Shown here one piece after another: positions 54,841 to 63,254 of a DNA stretch of 64,000 bases. The notes under the pieces were generated by a model. It was not told where the DNA came from and made no database searches. It was given only the letters and a program-made list of their open reading frames with translations. This DNA is from Candidatus Anaerostipes avistercoris (GTDB taxonomy: Bacteria > Bacillota > Clostridia > Lachnospirales > Lachnospiraceae): NCBI GenBank assembly GCA_019119895.1, contig DWWD01000014.1, positions 1 to 64,000 of the forward strand. The letters run 5' to 3'. A program made the translations under genes and the position numbers. Each line of letters opens with the position of its first letter. The stretch's first letter is position 1.

Positions 54841-54849
54841 ATGTCGAAA
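54841..54849. promoter_or_regulatory. 0A-box match upstream of spo0A
   Basis: ATGTCGAAA contains the TGTCGAA core of the Spo0A binding site, about 140 bases before the spo0A start and 70 before the promoter. It overlaps the T-run of the adjacent terminator. Autoregulation is inferred. Confidence 0.5.
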
Positions 54850-54858
54850 AAAATACCC

Positions 54859-54879
54859 CCAGCCTTACCCAAAAGCTGG
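54859..54879 (-). terminator. Terminator of the selenium operon
   Basis: CCAGC and GCTGG pair around an 11-base loop. GGGTATTTTTTTCG follows on the minus strand. The stem is short but the T-run is strong. Confidence 0.65.
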
Positions 54880-54931
54880 AGATATCCGACTTTCATTTTC
54901 TAATTGTCAAAAATCTGCCGTTCATCCGACG

Positions 54932-55168
54932 CTAAATCTTTATAACTGTCATGGAATCCCACTCGATTCCTGCCTGCCGAAGTTTGTCCGAAAAGAGCGT
55001 TTCCTGCTCCGGATCTGTCTTCCATGCCAGACCGCATCCGGCGGAAATTTCAGAAGGAAGAGGAATGATCCTTCCTGGAAGACTCTGTTCCAGACAGAAT
55101 TTTTCCATTCTCATGGCTTCCGTCGTTGTGGAAAATGTAATAATCAGCTGTTCTTTTTTCTGTCTCAT
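54932..55168 (-). CDS. DUF3343 protein, putative Se/S carrier
   Basis: A 78-residue protein with the family pattern IITFSTTTEAMRME and the cysteine motif SAGCGLAWK. DUF3343 proteins co-occur with selD and yedF in organisms using selenium as a molybdoenzyme cofactor, and are proposed selenium or sulfur carriers. It is the last gene of the selenium cluster, 12 bases after yedF. Confidence 0.88.
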   Translation of the reverse strand: MRQKKEQLIITFSTTTEAMRMEKFCLEQSLPGRIIPLPSEISAGCGLAWKTDPEQETLFSDKLRQAGIEWDSMTVIKI

Positions 55169-55180
55169 ATTGATTCCCTG

Positions 55181-55804
55181 CTATGGCTTGATAATAGAAT
55201 CTGCCTGCATCATCTTCTCAGCGATCACATACATATTTGTGACATCGCCAACCTGAAGCTTCTCAGACAATCCATAGTAATTCAGACAGGTGCCGCAGGT
55301 GAGAATCTCAACGCCCTGAGCTTCCAGTGACTTCAGATCTTCCAGCGCCGGAGACCCTTCGCAGGTAAACACAGCTCCGCCGTTATAAAATAAAATGGTA
55401 TCCGGCAGTTCATCCTGCTGAGTCAGAGCGTAGATAAATCCTTTCATCAGCACCTCTCCGAGTTCATCGTTGCCTTCTCCCATCTTACCGGAAGAAATGA
55501 CAACTAATTTATGTTTCCGGCTGTCAGGAACGCACACCGTTTCTTTTTCCGGATCCTCTGCTTCTGACGGTGTCTGTTCTCCGCCTTCTCCTACTGTCAT
55601 AACAACCTGATATTTCTGTTCTTCCAATTTTTCAGAGCGAATCCCATACCCCTTCTGATTGGCCATTTTCGTAAGATTCTGGACGGCGATTTCATTATCC
55701 ACCAGAACTTCTACGTCTCCGGAACCATTCAGCTCTTTGATCGCATTTTTTGTTTTTACTACAGGAATCGGGCATGCGTCCCCGATGGCATTTACTTTTA
55801 TCAT
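55181..55804 (-). CDS. yedF: YedF-family sulfurtransferase-like selenium metabolism protein
   Basis: A 207-residue protein. The N-terminal TusA-like domain has GDACPIPVVKTK with the conserved CPxP cysteine. The C-terminal DsrE-like domain carries VEILTCGTCLNYYGL. YedF proteins of this architecture travel with SelD and probably deliver selenium. It follows selD by 12 bases. Confidence 0.93.
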   Translation of the reverse strand: MIKVNAIGDACPIPVVKTKNAIKELNGSGDVEVLVDNEIAVQNLTKMANQKGYGIRSEKLEEQKYQVVMTVGEGGEQTPSEAEDPEKETVCVPDSRKHKLVVISSGKMGEGNDELGEVLMKGFIYALTQQDELPDTILFYNGGAVFTCEGSPALEDLKSLEAQGVEILTCGTCLNYYGLSEKLQVGDVTNMYVIAEKMMQADSIIKP

Positions 55805-55816
55805 AAGGTTTCCTTT

Positions 55817-56851
55817 CTACCGCTGACCACGGACATATATTTCTTTTTCTCTTTTCTCTGTCAATGTCCCTACTGCTGCCGCAGGAAGTCCGGCTTCTTT
55901 CAGTTCCGCCAGAAGTTCCTCCGACCGATCCGGCGCTGCAGCAATCAGGAGCCCTCCTGACGTCTGAGGGTCAAACAGCACCTCTTCCATGGCAAACATA
56001 ACATTCTCAAACTGTACATATGATCCTACATGATTCCGGTTTCTCTGTCCTGCCGCCGTCAGCAGAAATTCATCCGCATATTCCATGGCGCCGGAAATAA
56101 CCGGTATCCTGTCTGCCTCAATTTCCGCAGACATCTGTTCATCCAGCATCTCATGGAGATGCCCCAGGAAACTGAATCCGGTGACGTCCGTGCAGGCGTG
56201 AACCGGATATTTTCTGCAGATCTGAGAAGCGTATTTATTCAGCTGGATCATAGATTCAACCGCCTCTTTCATATCTTCTTCCCTGGCTTCCTGTACCCTG
56301 TTGGCGGTACAGACAATTCCCACACCTAATTTCTTCGTCAGAATCAGCACATCTCCAGGATATCCTCCGTTGTTGGAATAAATCCGATCCGGATGAACCA
56401 GCCCGGTCACTGACAAACCATATTTTACATCTGAATCCTGAATGGAATGGCCTCCTGCCAGAGTTCCGCCCGCTTCTATGACTTTCTCTGATCCGCCTCT
56501 CATAATTTCTCCCAGAATATTAAGATCCATAGTCTCGGGAAAACATACAATATTCAGCGCTGTTTTCACTTCACCGCCCATGGCATAAATATCACTCAGG
56601 GCATTGGCAGCCGCAATCTGCCCAAAAGTATACGGATCATCTACCATCGGCGGAAAAAAATCCAATGTCTGAACAAAAGCAGTATCATCCGACACTTTAT
56701 AAACCGCCGCATCATCTCTGCTGTCATAGCCAATCAAAAGATTTTCATCTTTCGGACCCTTCGGCAGTTTTTCCAGAACTCTGTTTAAAATGCCTGCTCC
56801 AAGTTTTGCCGTGCATCCGCCGCCTTTGCAAAAAACAATCTTCTCTCCCAT
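55817..56851 (-). CDS. selD: Selenide, water dikinase
   Basis: A 344-residue enzyme making selenophosphate from selenide and ATP. The catalytic Cys/Lys pair is in [12 protein letters not shown] (C13, K16), with cysteine rather than selenocysteine at the active site. Other motifs are [16 protein letters not shown] and [12 protein letters not shown]. No selA or selB is in the window, so it may act as an orphan SelD for a selenium cofactor rather than selenocysteine. Confidence 0.96.
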   Translation of the reverse strand: MGEKIVFCKGGGCTAKLGAGILNRVLEKLPKGPKDENLLIGYDSRDDAAVYKVSDDTAFVQTLDFFPPMVDDPYTFGQIAAANALSDIYAMGGEVKTALNIVCFPETMDLNILGEIMRGGSEKVIEAGGTLAGGHSIQDSDVKYGLSVTGLVHPDRIYSNNGGYPGDVLILTKKLGVGIVCTANRVQEAREEDMKEAVESMIQLNKYASQICRKYPVHACTDVTGFSFLGHLHEMLDEQMSAEIEADRIPVISGAMEYADEFLLTAAGQRNRNHVGSYVQFENVMFAMEEVLFDPQTSGGLLIAAAPDRSEELLAELKEAGLPAAAVGTLTEKREKEIYVRGQR

Positions 56852-56894
56852 ACTTCTCCTTCTTTCTTTCGTTTCCAGTCATAAAGCCGATCGA

Positions 56895-58052
56895 TCAGCT
56901 GTCCAGCAGTTCAATAAATGCTCCGATCCTGGTATCAATCTGCCCCTGGTCCGTCATAGAATAATCTGTTGTAATTGCCAGATATGGAATATCTTTCTCC
57001 TCTGTGACAAAACGTTTTACCGCGTCCGATTCGATGGCAAACGTATGGCAGGCCTGCAGCAGCACTTCAATCACTCCGTCCGCCTGATATTCATCAATCT
57101 GTTCTCCCATGGCTTTAAAACGGCCCGGATTAGGACTCATCACAGAACAGTTTACCCGCAGATATTTTTCTGCAATTGCGGTAATCGGGTCTTTTTCTTC
57201 ATCGATTGGATCCTTCTTTTCTCTCGGACCACAGCAGTTCTCAAAGCCGACAACATCTGCGCCTAATTCCTCAATCCGTCTGATTACTTTGTCAATCACT
57301 CCATGCGTTGGACATCCCGTGATCAGAATCCTCGGTCTCGATTTTTTCCCTTTATATTCCTTTTCATAAAGATCTGTTAATTCCCTGGTTCTTTGCTCCA
57401 GATACTTGATCTTTTCTTCTATATCAAAGGCATAATCATTGGATGTAACGACCGTATTCAGTTCGTATCCGGAAATCGGCGTCGGCTTCAGACGTCCAAC
57501 TTCATAAAAATCAAGAATTGCTTTTCTTTCCCGGTTTCTTAAACGGATTGCCGCACGAAGTTTTTCTTCTGTAATCTTGATCCCATAAAAATCTTCCAGA
57601 TCTTCTTTTACACTTTCCACTTCCGCCTTCCAAAACTCCAGCGCGCCTTTTCCTCCTGCTCCCGGAGGCAGCTGCATAATATGACAGTGTTTCAGCTCTC
57701 CCATCAGCTCATACATTTTCTTCTTTCCATCACAGGTTGTTTCTGCCAGCACCATATCCGAAAAATAGAAAAACGGACAGCGGTCCGTTGCCGCGGAACC
57801 ATAACTTGCTTTAATCAAAGGACACAGATTTTTCGGCAGTCTCTTTTCCGCTGCCGGGATATTCTCTTCTCCAATTCCGCATAATACGACTGCGACTGCA
57901 TCAGCTGCCTCAATCAGTTCCCATGGCGTATAAGTACAAAATACTCCCACAATTCTGCGTCCTTCTTCTTTTAACTTTTTGAGACTTAAAAAAGCCTTCT
58001 TCCTTGCCTCTGGATATGTAACAAAATCTTTGGGCAGTTTTATTTCTTCCAT
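56895..58052 (-). CDS. Double-cubane-cluster reductase (HgdB/YjiM-like)
   Basis: A 385-residue protein of the 2-hydroxyacyl-CoA dehydratase D family. Cysteines in [36 protein letters not shown] and LLQACHTF likely bind the iron-sulfur double cubane. These single-subunit reductases work with an ATP-dependent activase, encoded just upstream. The substrate is unknown; some members reduce small molecules such as acetylene. It lies between the activase and selD, suggesting co-regulation. Confidence 0.88.
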   Translation of the reverse strand: MEEIKLPKDFVTYPEARKKAFLSLKKLKEEGRRIVGVFCTYTPWELIEAADAVAVVLCGIGEENIPAAEKRLPKNLCPLIKASYGSAATDRCPFFYFSDMVLAETTCDGKKKMYELMGELKHCHIMQLPPGAGGKGALEFWKAEVESVKEDLEDFYGIKITEEKLRAAIRLRNRERKAILDFYEVGRLKPTPISGYELNTVVTSNDYAFDIEEKIKYLEQRTRELTDLYEKEYKGKKSRPRILITGCPTHGVIDKVIRRIEELGADVVGFENCCGPREKKDPIDEEKDPITAIAEKYLRVNCSVMSPNPGRFKAMGEQIDEYQADGVIEVLLQACHTFAIESDAVKRFVTEEKDIPYLAITTDYSMTDQGQIDTRIGAFIELLDS

Positions 58053-58063
58053 CTTTTTCTCCT

Positions 58064-58837
58064 TTACTTTTCCATTTTAAGGGCTGCCGCCGCTGCTCCA
58101 ACCGCGCCTGCATATCTTGCCAGGGCGTGAGAACGGACCTCCCTGCCCAGCTGTGCAGATAAAAGTTCTATTAAATATTGATTTTCACAAAGCCCTCCGG
58201 TAAGAAACACCGGACGGTCACCATCTCCAAGTTTTGCATATTCCTGCTTCACTTTTCTGACAACAGAATCCAGAACACCCCAGGCAATGTTTTCTTTTGA
58301 GGTTCCTTTTCCGATCAGCGCAACAATCTCAGACTCCGCAAACACAGTGCACATGGAACTTATTTTTAGTTCCTCCGTCCGGTTTCTGGCGGCCGAATCC
58401 ATCTGATCAATAGGCAGTTCCAGTCTGTTTGCCATGATCTCAATGAATTTCCCGGTTCCAGCCGAACATTTGTCATTCATAAAAAATTCTTCCACTCTGC
58501 CTTTTGTACAGGAAATTACTTTGGTATCCTGACCGCCAATATCAATCAGATTCATTGGCTCTTCTCCAAACAGAACTGCCGCTCCCTTTGCATGACAGGT
58601 AATTTCCGTTACTTTCTTCTGTGCTGCTTCAACAGCTTCTCTCCCGTACCCGGTCGAGACACACAGCGATTGTTTTAAGTCTATTCCCTGACACATAAGC
58701 GCTTCCTCAATCCTGGTGACTGTCTCGAAACTGCTCCACCCTGTAGGAAGAACAAATGTATACAAAATCTCCGCATTTTCATCTAAAACCGCTGTTTTTG
58801 CACAGGTTGATCCGATATCTATTCCGATATAATTCAT
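58064..58837 (-). CDS. ATP-dependent activase (HgdC/YjiL-like, ASKHA)
   Basis: A 257-residue activase. [16 protein letters not shown] is the ATPase phosphate loop; [11 protein letters not shown] and [13 protein letters not shown] provide the cysteines of the bridging [4Fe-4S] cluster. It drives low-potential electrons into the neighbouring double-cubane reductase. First gene of the operon running through selD, yedF and DUF3343. Confidence 0.93.
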   Translation of the reverse strand: MNYIGIDIGSTCAKTAVLDENAEILYTFVLPTGWSSFETVTRIEEALMCQGIDLKQSLCVSTGYGREAVEAAQKKVTEITCHAKGAAVLFGEEPMNLIDIGGQDTKVISCTKGRVEEFFMNDKCSAGTGKFIEIMANRLELPIDQMDSAARNRTEELKISSMCTVFAESEIVALIGKGTSKENIAWGVLDSVVRKVKQEYAKLGDGDRPVFLTGGLCENQYLIELLSAQLGREVRSHALARYAGAVGAAAAALKMEK

Positions 58838-58927
58838 ATTCTGCCTTTCTTTTCAGCACTCACTGATATATTTCTTTTTAAAACCATTATATCATGTCTT
58901 TCATCTTCCTTTTATCGTGTTATTCGT

Positions 58928-58961
58928 TTTATCGATTCTATTAATTGATAAAATCGATAAA
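58928..58961. promoter_or_regulatory. Palindromic LysR operator between the activase and LysR genes
   Basis: TTTATCGAT and ATCGATAAA form a perfect 9-bp inverted repeat with a 16-base spacer. It overlaps the -35 region of the LysR promoter and lies about 90 bases upstream of the divergent activase gene. This is typical geometry for LysR autorepression and divergent activation. Confidence 0.7.
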
Positions 58962-58973
58962 TAGGATTACAAT
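58945..58973 (+). promoter_or_regulatory. Promoter of the selenium-associated LysR gene
   Basis: TTGATA (58945-58950), a 17-bp spacer and TACAAT (58968-58973). The -35 lies within the palindrome. Confidence 0.65.
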
Positions 58974-59007
58974 AAAAGAAAACCATATGCAAAGGAGATT
59001 TTCTGTT

Positions 59008-59898
59008 ATGGAATTTCGTCATTTAGAAATTTTTCTTGCTGTCGCTGAGACAAAAAGTTTCTCAAAAGCCGCAAAACACCTGTTTTTGTCTCAGTCTACG
59101 GTAAGCTCTCATATTAAAAATCTGGAATCAGAACTTCAAAAGCCACTGTTTATCCGCTCCACAAAATCTGTGGAGCTGTCTCCGGACGGCTGTACCTTCC
59201 TGAGATATGCAAACTCCATACTGGAAATGAGAGAGGCCGCCCTGGAAGCCCTAAATGCCCCTTCTGAAACCATACTGCGCATCGGAGCTTCCACAATTCC
59301 TTCCGGATATCTTCTTCCCAGACTTCTTCGGGGCTTCCACGACTCTCATCCTCATACCTTTTTCGATATCCAGCAGGGTGACAGCGGGGAAATCCTGGAA
59401 AAAATACTGGACGGATCTCTGGAACTTGGTTTCATCGGAAAAAAAGAAGACACACCAAAGTGCGTCTTCCTGCCATTTTGTAAAGATGATCTGGTTCTTG
59501 CCCTGCCGGCGAACCAGTACTATTTTCATTTGTTAAACCAGAATCCTCCCATACAGGAAATCCTGAAAGAACCTGTTATCTTAAGAGAACAGGGTTCCGG
59601 AACAAGAAAAGCTGCTGACCTGTATCTGGATTCCATTCATCTTTCTCCCGAAAACTTAAATGTCATCGCGCGAACCAATGATCTGGAATCCACTAAGCGA
59701 ATGATCCAAAACGGCATGGGGATTTCCATTCTTTCCAAATATGCGGTAAAAGATCTGGAAGCCCAGGGAGTCATACTGACCCTCCCTCTGGAATCCGGCA
59801 TCCATCGGTCTTTTTATATTGTATATCGGAAAGATAATCCCCTGAAATCTGCCTTTCAGGATTTTATTCAGTATGTAAAATGCCAGGACTTTTCATGA
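59008..59898 (+). CDS. Selenium metabolism-associated LysR regulator
   Basis: A 296-residue LysR protein. The HTH is in KHLFLSQSTVSSHIKNLE. The start at 59008 (MEFRHLEIFLAVAET) has AAGGAG 10 bases upstream, and an in-frame start at 58945 lies in the promoter. It is divergent from the activase-reductase-selD cluster, matching the known association of such LysR genes with selD/yedF. It probably controls that operon and itself. Confidence 0.9.
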   Translation: MEFRHLEIFLAVAETKSFSKAAKHLFLSQSTVSSHIKNLESELQKPLFIRSTKSVELSPDGCTFLRYANSILEMREAALEALNAPSETILRIGASTIPSGYLLPRLLRGFHDSHPHTFFDIQQGDSGEILEKILDGSLELGFIGKKEDTPKCVFLPFCKDDLVLALPANQYYFHLLNQNPPIQEILKEPVILREQGSGTRKAADLYLDSIHLSPENLNVIARTNDLESTKRMIQNGMGISILSKYAVKDLEAQGVILTLPLESGIHRSFYIVYRKDNPLKSAFQDFIQYVKCQDFS

Positions 59899-59899
59899 T

Positions 59900-61252
59900 C
59901 TATTTTACAATTTTTACATGAGGATAAATCTCTTTGATCCGTTTATCAGGAAAATGGTCATCCAAAAATCGTTCCATCCGGTTTTCCGCTTTTTTCCCCT
60001 GGATGTGTCTTTCCGAATATCTTGACATGGCAAGTCCTGACAGCGCCATGTCAAGCGTCATGAAAATAAGGAATCCCCACGCAAGGATTTTCCCCGCTTT
60101 TTTCGGCAGCTTCTCAATCCATTTTGAAAAAAACGGATAAAGACCTTTCATCCAGATTACAGAAGCGAATCCCCAGAAAAAGCAATACAGAAGGTTAATT
60201 CTGCCGCCCAGATTAAATGGAATTTTACTGTAATCCCAGAACACAGTCCCAAAAACCATCTCGGAGAGGACACTGCAGATATACTCATAAGCTCCTCCCA
60301 GCAGCGTTCCGTAAATAAAAATAAAACGGTCACTTCGGTTTCGGTACTGATAGAGAATTGCTGTCAGAAGCACGCAGCCAAATCCCCATACAATGCTGAA
60401 TGGTCCGAACACAACACTGCTGCGGCTCATAATAACGCCGTACTTCATATAACAGAAGATCGTCTCTATCACATCTCCAAGAAAGGCTCCCAGGAAAAAG
60501 ATGCAGACCAGCTTGTAAAAGCCGCATCCCGCCGCAAAAACATCCGCTTCTGCTTCTGCCTTTTTGATTTCCTTCTCTCTCTCCAGTTTTGCCTTCAGAA
60601 TTGTCCTGACATCCAGCAGAGGATAGGCCTTTTCAAGATGCTTCAATATCCATTTTGTAACGCCTTCTCCCATCATATCCGCTGTCTTCTGAAGATTCTC
60701 TGACACCTGATATACCAGTGACAATTTACGGATATGGGACTTGATCTTAAGGATTCCTGTTACTGTACCCGCCAGATCAATGATAAGAACCACTCCAAGA
60801 ATGATCAGCAGGATCCCTCCGATCGTTTTCGGAATCAGTAAAGTCGCATCTTTCAATATAGGATTAACCACCCGGATCATCAGAACCGCCAAGGCGCCCC
60901 AAAGGGCTGTATAAGGAAGATTGACATATCCGCTGAAATGATATTTTCTCCTGGAATAATCCCACCATTTATGATGGAAAATCTTTTCCAGTAAAAATCC
61001 TGTGAAAAATGTCATGACAAAGGACAGAATCGCTCCTCCGAGAAACAGGAAAAAAACGCTTTCTCTTAATTCTGACAGAAAAATCGTAAATACTACGGCA
61101 CTGACTCCGTACGAAGGGCAATAAGGTCCATACAAAAAACCAACATCAACGAACTTCTTCGTTCTTACTGCCGCTGCCGCCGTGGCAAACAGCCAGCCCA
61201 GAAACGAATACAGTACAAAAAACCACATCAATTGATAAAATGTTTCGTTCAT
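59900..61252 (-). CDS. Putative ABC transporter permease, tandem CmpB domains
   Basis: A 450-residue membrane protein with two repeats of the CmpB-type (PF06541-like) domain. Repeat one (residues 8-160) includes FLGWLFATAAAA and WWDYSRRKYHFSGYVNLPY. Repeat two (about 250-400) includes FLGDVIETIF and FWDYSKIPFNLGGRINLLY. A linker of about 60 residues with charged helices joins them. Function unknown despite the permease label. A promoter with a Spo0A box in its spacer lies upstream. Confidence 0.8.
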   Translation of the reverse strand: MNETFYQLMWFFVLYSFLGWLFATAAAAVRTKKFVDVGFLYGPYCPSYGVSAVVFTIFLSELRESVFFLFLGGAILSFVMTFFTGFLLEKIFHHKWWDYSRRKYHFSGYVNLPYTALWGALAVLMIRVVNPILKDATLLIPKTIGGILLIILGVVLIIDLAGTVTGILKIKSHIRKLSLVYQVSENLQKTADMMGEGVTKWILKHLEKAYPLLDVRTILKAKLEREKEIKKAEAEADVFAAGCGFYKLVCIFFLGAFLGDVIETIFCYMKYGVIMSRSSVVFGPFSIVWGFGCVLLTAILYQYRNRSDRFIFIYGTLLGGAYEYICSVLSEMVFGTVFWDYSKIPFNLGGRINLLYCFFWGFASVIWMKGLYPFFSKWIEKLPKKAGKILAWGFLIFMTLDMALSGLAMSRYSERHIQGKKAENRMERFLDDHFPDKRIKEIYPHVKIVK

Positions 61253-61289
61253 TATAATATCCTTTCCAAAATCCTATTGTTTATGTCAT

Positions 61290-61318
61290 ATCATACCGAT
61301 TTTTGTCGAAAAAAACAA
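61290..61318 (-). promoter_or_regulatory. Promoter of the CmpB-domain gene with internal 0A box
   Basis: On the minus strand: TTGTTT (61313-61318), 17 bp, TATGAT (61290-61295). The spacer contains TTTTCGACAAAA, which on the plus strand reads TTTTGTCGAAAA (61301-61312), a full match to the Spo0A box TTTGTCGAA. Binding there would likely repress. Confidence 0.55.
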
Positions 61319-61361
61319 CCCTGACATAAAATCTGATTTGAAAAGGCGAAGATCACTTGTC

Positions 61362-62258
61362 TTAACTGCCTTTTTTCATCCTTAACTGAAAATCTGAATC
61401 ATAATACAGATTCAGGTCTCTGCAGATTCTGTCATTGATCTGCATCAGCGCCTCCCTGTATTCCTTATACTTTGGGGATAATTCCATCATGGCCGGAAGA
61501 AAAATATCATTATATCCACAATCCTGGAGCCGTTTCATAAAGCGGCGCTGGGATATGAATGCCGGATGATATCGAAAGAAAAAGCTGTTTTTCATTTTCA
61601 CATTCTGCTTTGTCTGTTTTTTCAACTTCTCATATGATTCCTCTGTGGGATTCAAATAATCTTTGATCTGATCGTCCATCTTTTTTATCATGGTATCCAG
61701 CGATGGTTTCGGCAAAAAACGGTACATGATATAAGAACTCACTTTCATAAAAAACGGAATTTTAATATCAGCATTGTCTAAAAAATCCACAATACGATCA
61801 TATGCTTCTTTCTGCTCCTTTGTTTCCATTGGAATCTGCAAATACGGAAGAAAATGATGCAGGAAATAGTACCCATAGAACCCCGGAAACATATCTTTCA
61901 GTTTTTCTCCTATGGTCTTATAATCAATTACGCTGCAGACACTTTCTATTTCTTTTGTCTGAATATATTTCTTTAATTCTTCCCATTGAACAGTCAGCTT
62001 CCGGATTTCCTGTTCCTTTTCGCTGCTGATCTGATCAAGCAGTCTGTCATCCCCTTCTTCCAACAATATTTTTATCTCTCTGATTCCGATTCCAAGTTTC
62101 CGGTACAAAGAAATCTTCTCCAGTATCTTAACATCTTCCGGGGTATAGTTACGGTATCCATTGCTGTCTTTCTTAACTTTCAGCAGACCTTTTTCTTCAT
62201 AATATTTTACTGCTCGTTTGCTGAGATCTACTTTTCTCACAACTTCATTTAATCTCAT
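61362..62258 (-). CDS. MerR-family transcriptional regulator
   Basis: A 298-residue regulator. The N-terminal MerR domain has VDLSKRAVKYYEEKGLL and a dimerisation helix (about 75-115). The remaining 180 residues carry no recognised effector domain. A classic MerR-type operator with 19-bp spacing lies in its own promoter. It is divergent from a LysR pseudogene and codirectional with the CmpB-domain gene. Confidence 0.88.
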   Translation of the reverse strand: MRLNEVVRKVDLSKRAVKYYEEKGLLKVKKDSNGYRNYTPEDVKILEKISLYRKLGIGIREIKILLEEGDDRLLDQISSEKEQEIRKLTVQWEELKKYIQTKEIESVCSVIDYKTIGEKLKDMFPGFYGYYFLHHFLPYLQIPMETKEQKEAYDRIVDFLDNADIKIPFFMKVSSYIMYRFLPKPSLDTMIKKMDDQIKDYLNPTEESYEKLKKQTKQNVKMKNSFFFRYHPAFISQRRFMKRLQDCGYNDIFLPAMMELSPKYKEYREALMQINDRICRDLNLYYDSDFQLRMKKGS

Positions 62259-62281
62259 ATCCTGAACCTCCTTACAGTTTT

Positions 62282-62312
62282 AATATAAACCTGTACGCAG
62301 CGTACAGGTCAA
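62282..62312 (-). promoter_or_regulatory. MerR-type promoter with 19-bp spacer and palindromic operator
   Basis: On the minus strand: TTGACC (62307-62312), a 19-bp spacer and TATATT (62282-62287). ACCTGTACG and CGTACAGGT (62289-62309) form a perfect 9-bp inverted repeat filling the spacer. Over-long spacing with an internal palindrome is diagnostic of promoters activated by MerR-family distortion. Confidence 0.82.
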
Positions 62313-62352
62313 GAGATAATATGATATAATGCAGACATGGAGGTATTTACAC

Positions 62353-63204
62353 ATGAACGACCGTCAATTACATTCTTTTCTTCTGGCAGCCGATTCCGGA
62401 AGTTTTTCCAAAGGGGCACAGGCCGCTTTTATTTCCACTCCGGCTCTGGTGCAGTAGATCAATTTACTGGAAAAAAATATCGGGTTCCCATTATTTTACC
62501 GCACACACCAGGGAATTTCCCTGACGCCTGCAGGCGGGATCTTTTATGACGCTTCCAGAGAAATCCTGCAGACTTATGAAGACGCCTGTGCCCGGGGACG
62601 TGAAATCAGCCGGACAGAAAATGATTCTCTCACAATCGCATATCCTCCGGAACAATTTCCGCCGTTTATCCTGAAAGCATATGAAACCTTCTTACAAGAT
62701 TTTCCAAACACTGCCGTTACATTTCTTCCGATGCCGTACAACGAGCATATTGCTAAAATCGCAGGCGGAAAGGCTGACTGTTCGATTCTCGCAGAACCAC
62801 GGAAAGAATGTCTGGGGGATCTGATCTTCACCAAACTATTTGAAGACACCTATAGTTTCTGCATGAGGCCGGAACATCCGCTTGCGGACCGCAGCCTTCT
62901 TAAAGCCGATGATCTGACAGATGGTTCTATCTTATGCGGAAATTATTATTATATGAAATATCCTTTCCACCAGCAGCTGTCTGCCGTCTCCAGCCGCATA
63001 CAGGTGCTGGACAGCGAATACGATATGTCCATCCGCTCCAAAGTCCTGCTGACAGATGATATTTTCGCGATTCACTCCCGCTGGAGCAGCCAGTACCAGT
63101 CCTTTCTTACCGTAGTCCCTTCTGATCTGCCTGCCGGACCTGTCGGCGCGGTCTGCAGGAAAAATCCGTCTCCGGCCGTCACTCATTTTTTATCTTATTT
63201 TTAG
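62353..63204 (+). pseudogene. LysR-family regulator with premature amber codon
   Basis: The reading frame from ATG 62353 to 63204 encodes a full LysR protein (283 codons plus stop) except for TAG at 62455-62457, codon 35. The context ISTPALVQ-stop-INLLEKNIG shows that a second glutamine (CAG) is expected, a single C-to-T change in the DNA-binding helix. All downstream codons remain open with an intact effector domain, so the change is recent or suppressed. GGAGG lies 11 bases upstream. It is divergent from the MerR gene. Confidence 0.85.
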
Positions 63205-63216
63205 ATGAATTAAAAC

Positions 63217-63241
63217 AGGGCAGACCCGTCGAATCTGCCCT
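63217..63241. terminator. Bidirectional terminator
   Basis: AGGGCAGA and TCTGCCCT form a perfect 8-bp stem between the convergent LysR and SDR genes. TGTTTTAATT follows on the minus strand. Confidence 0.75.
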
Positions 63242-63254
63242 TCCATTATTGAGG

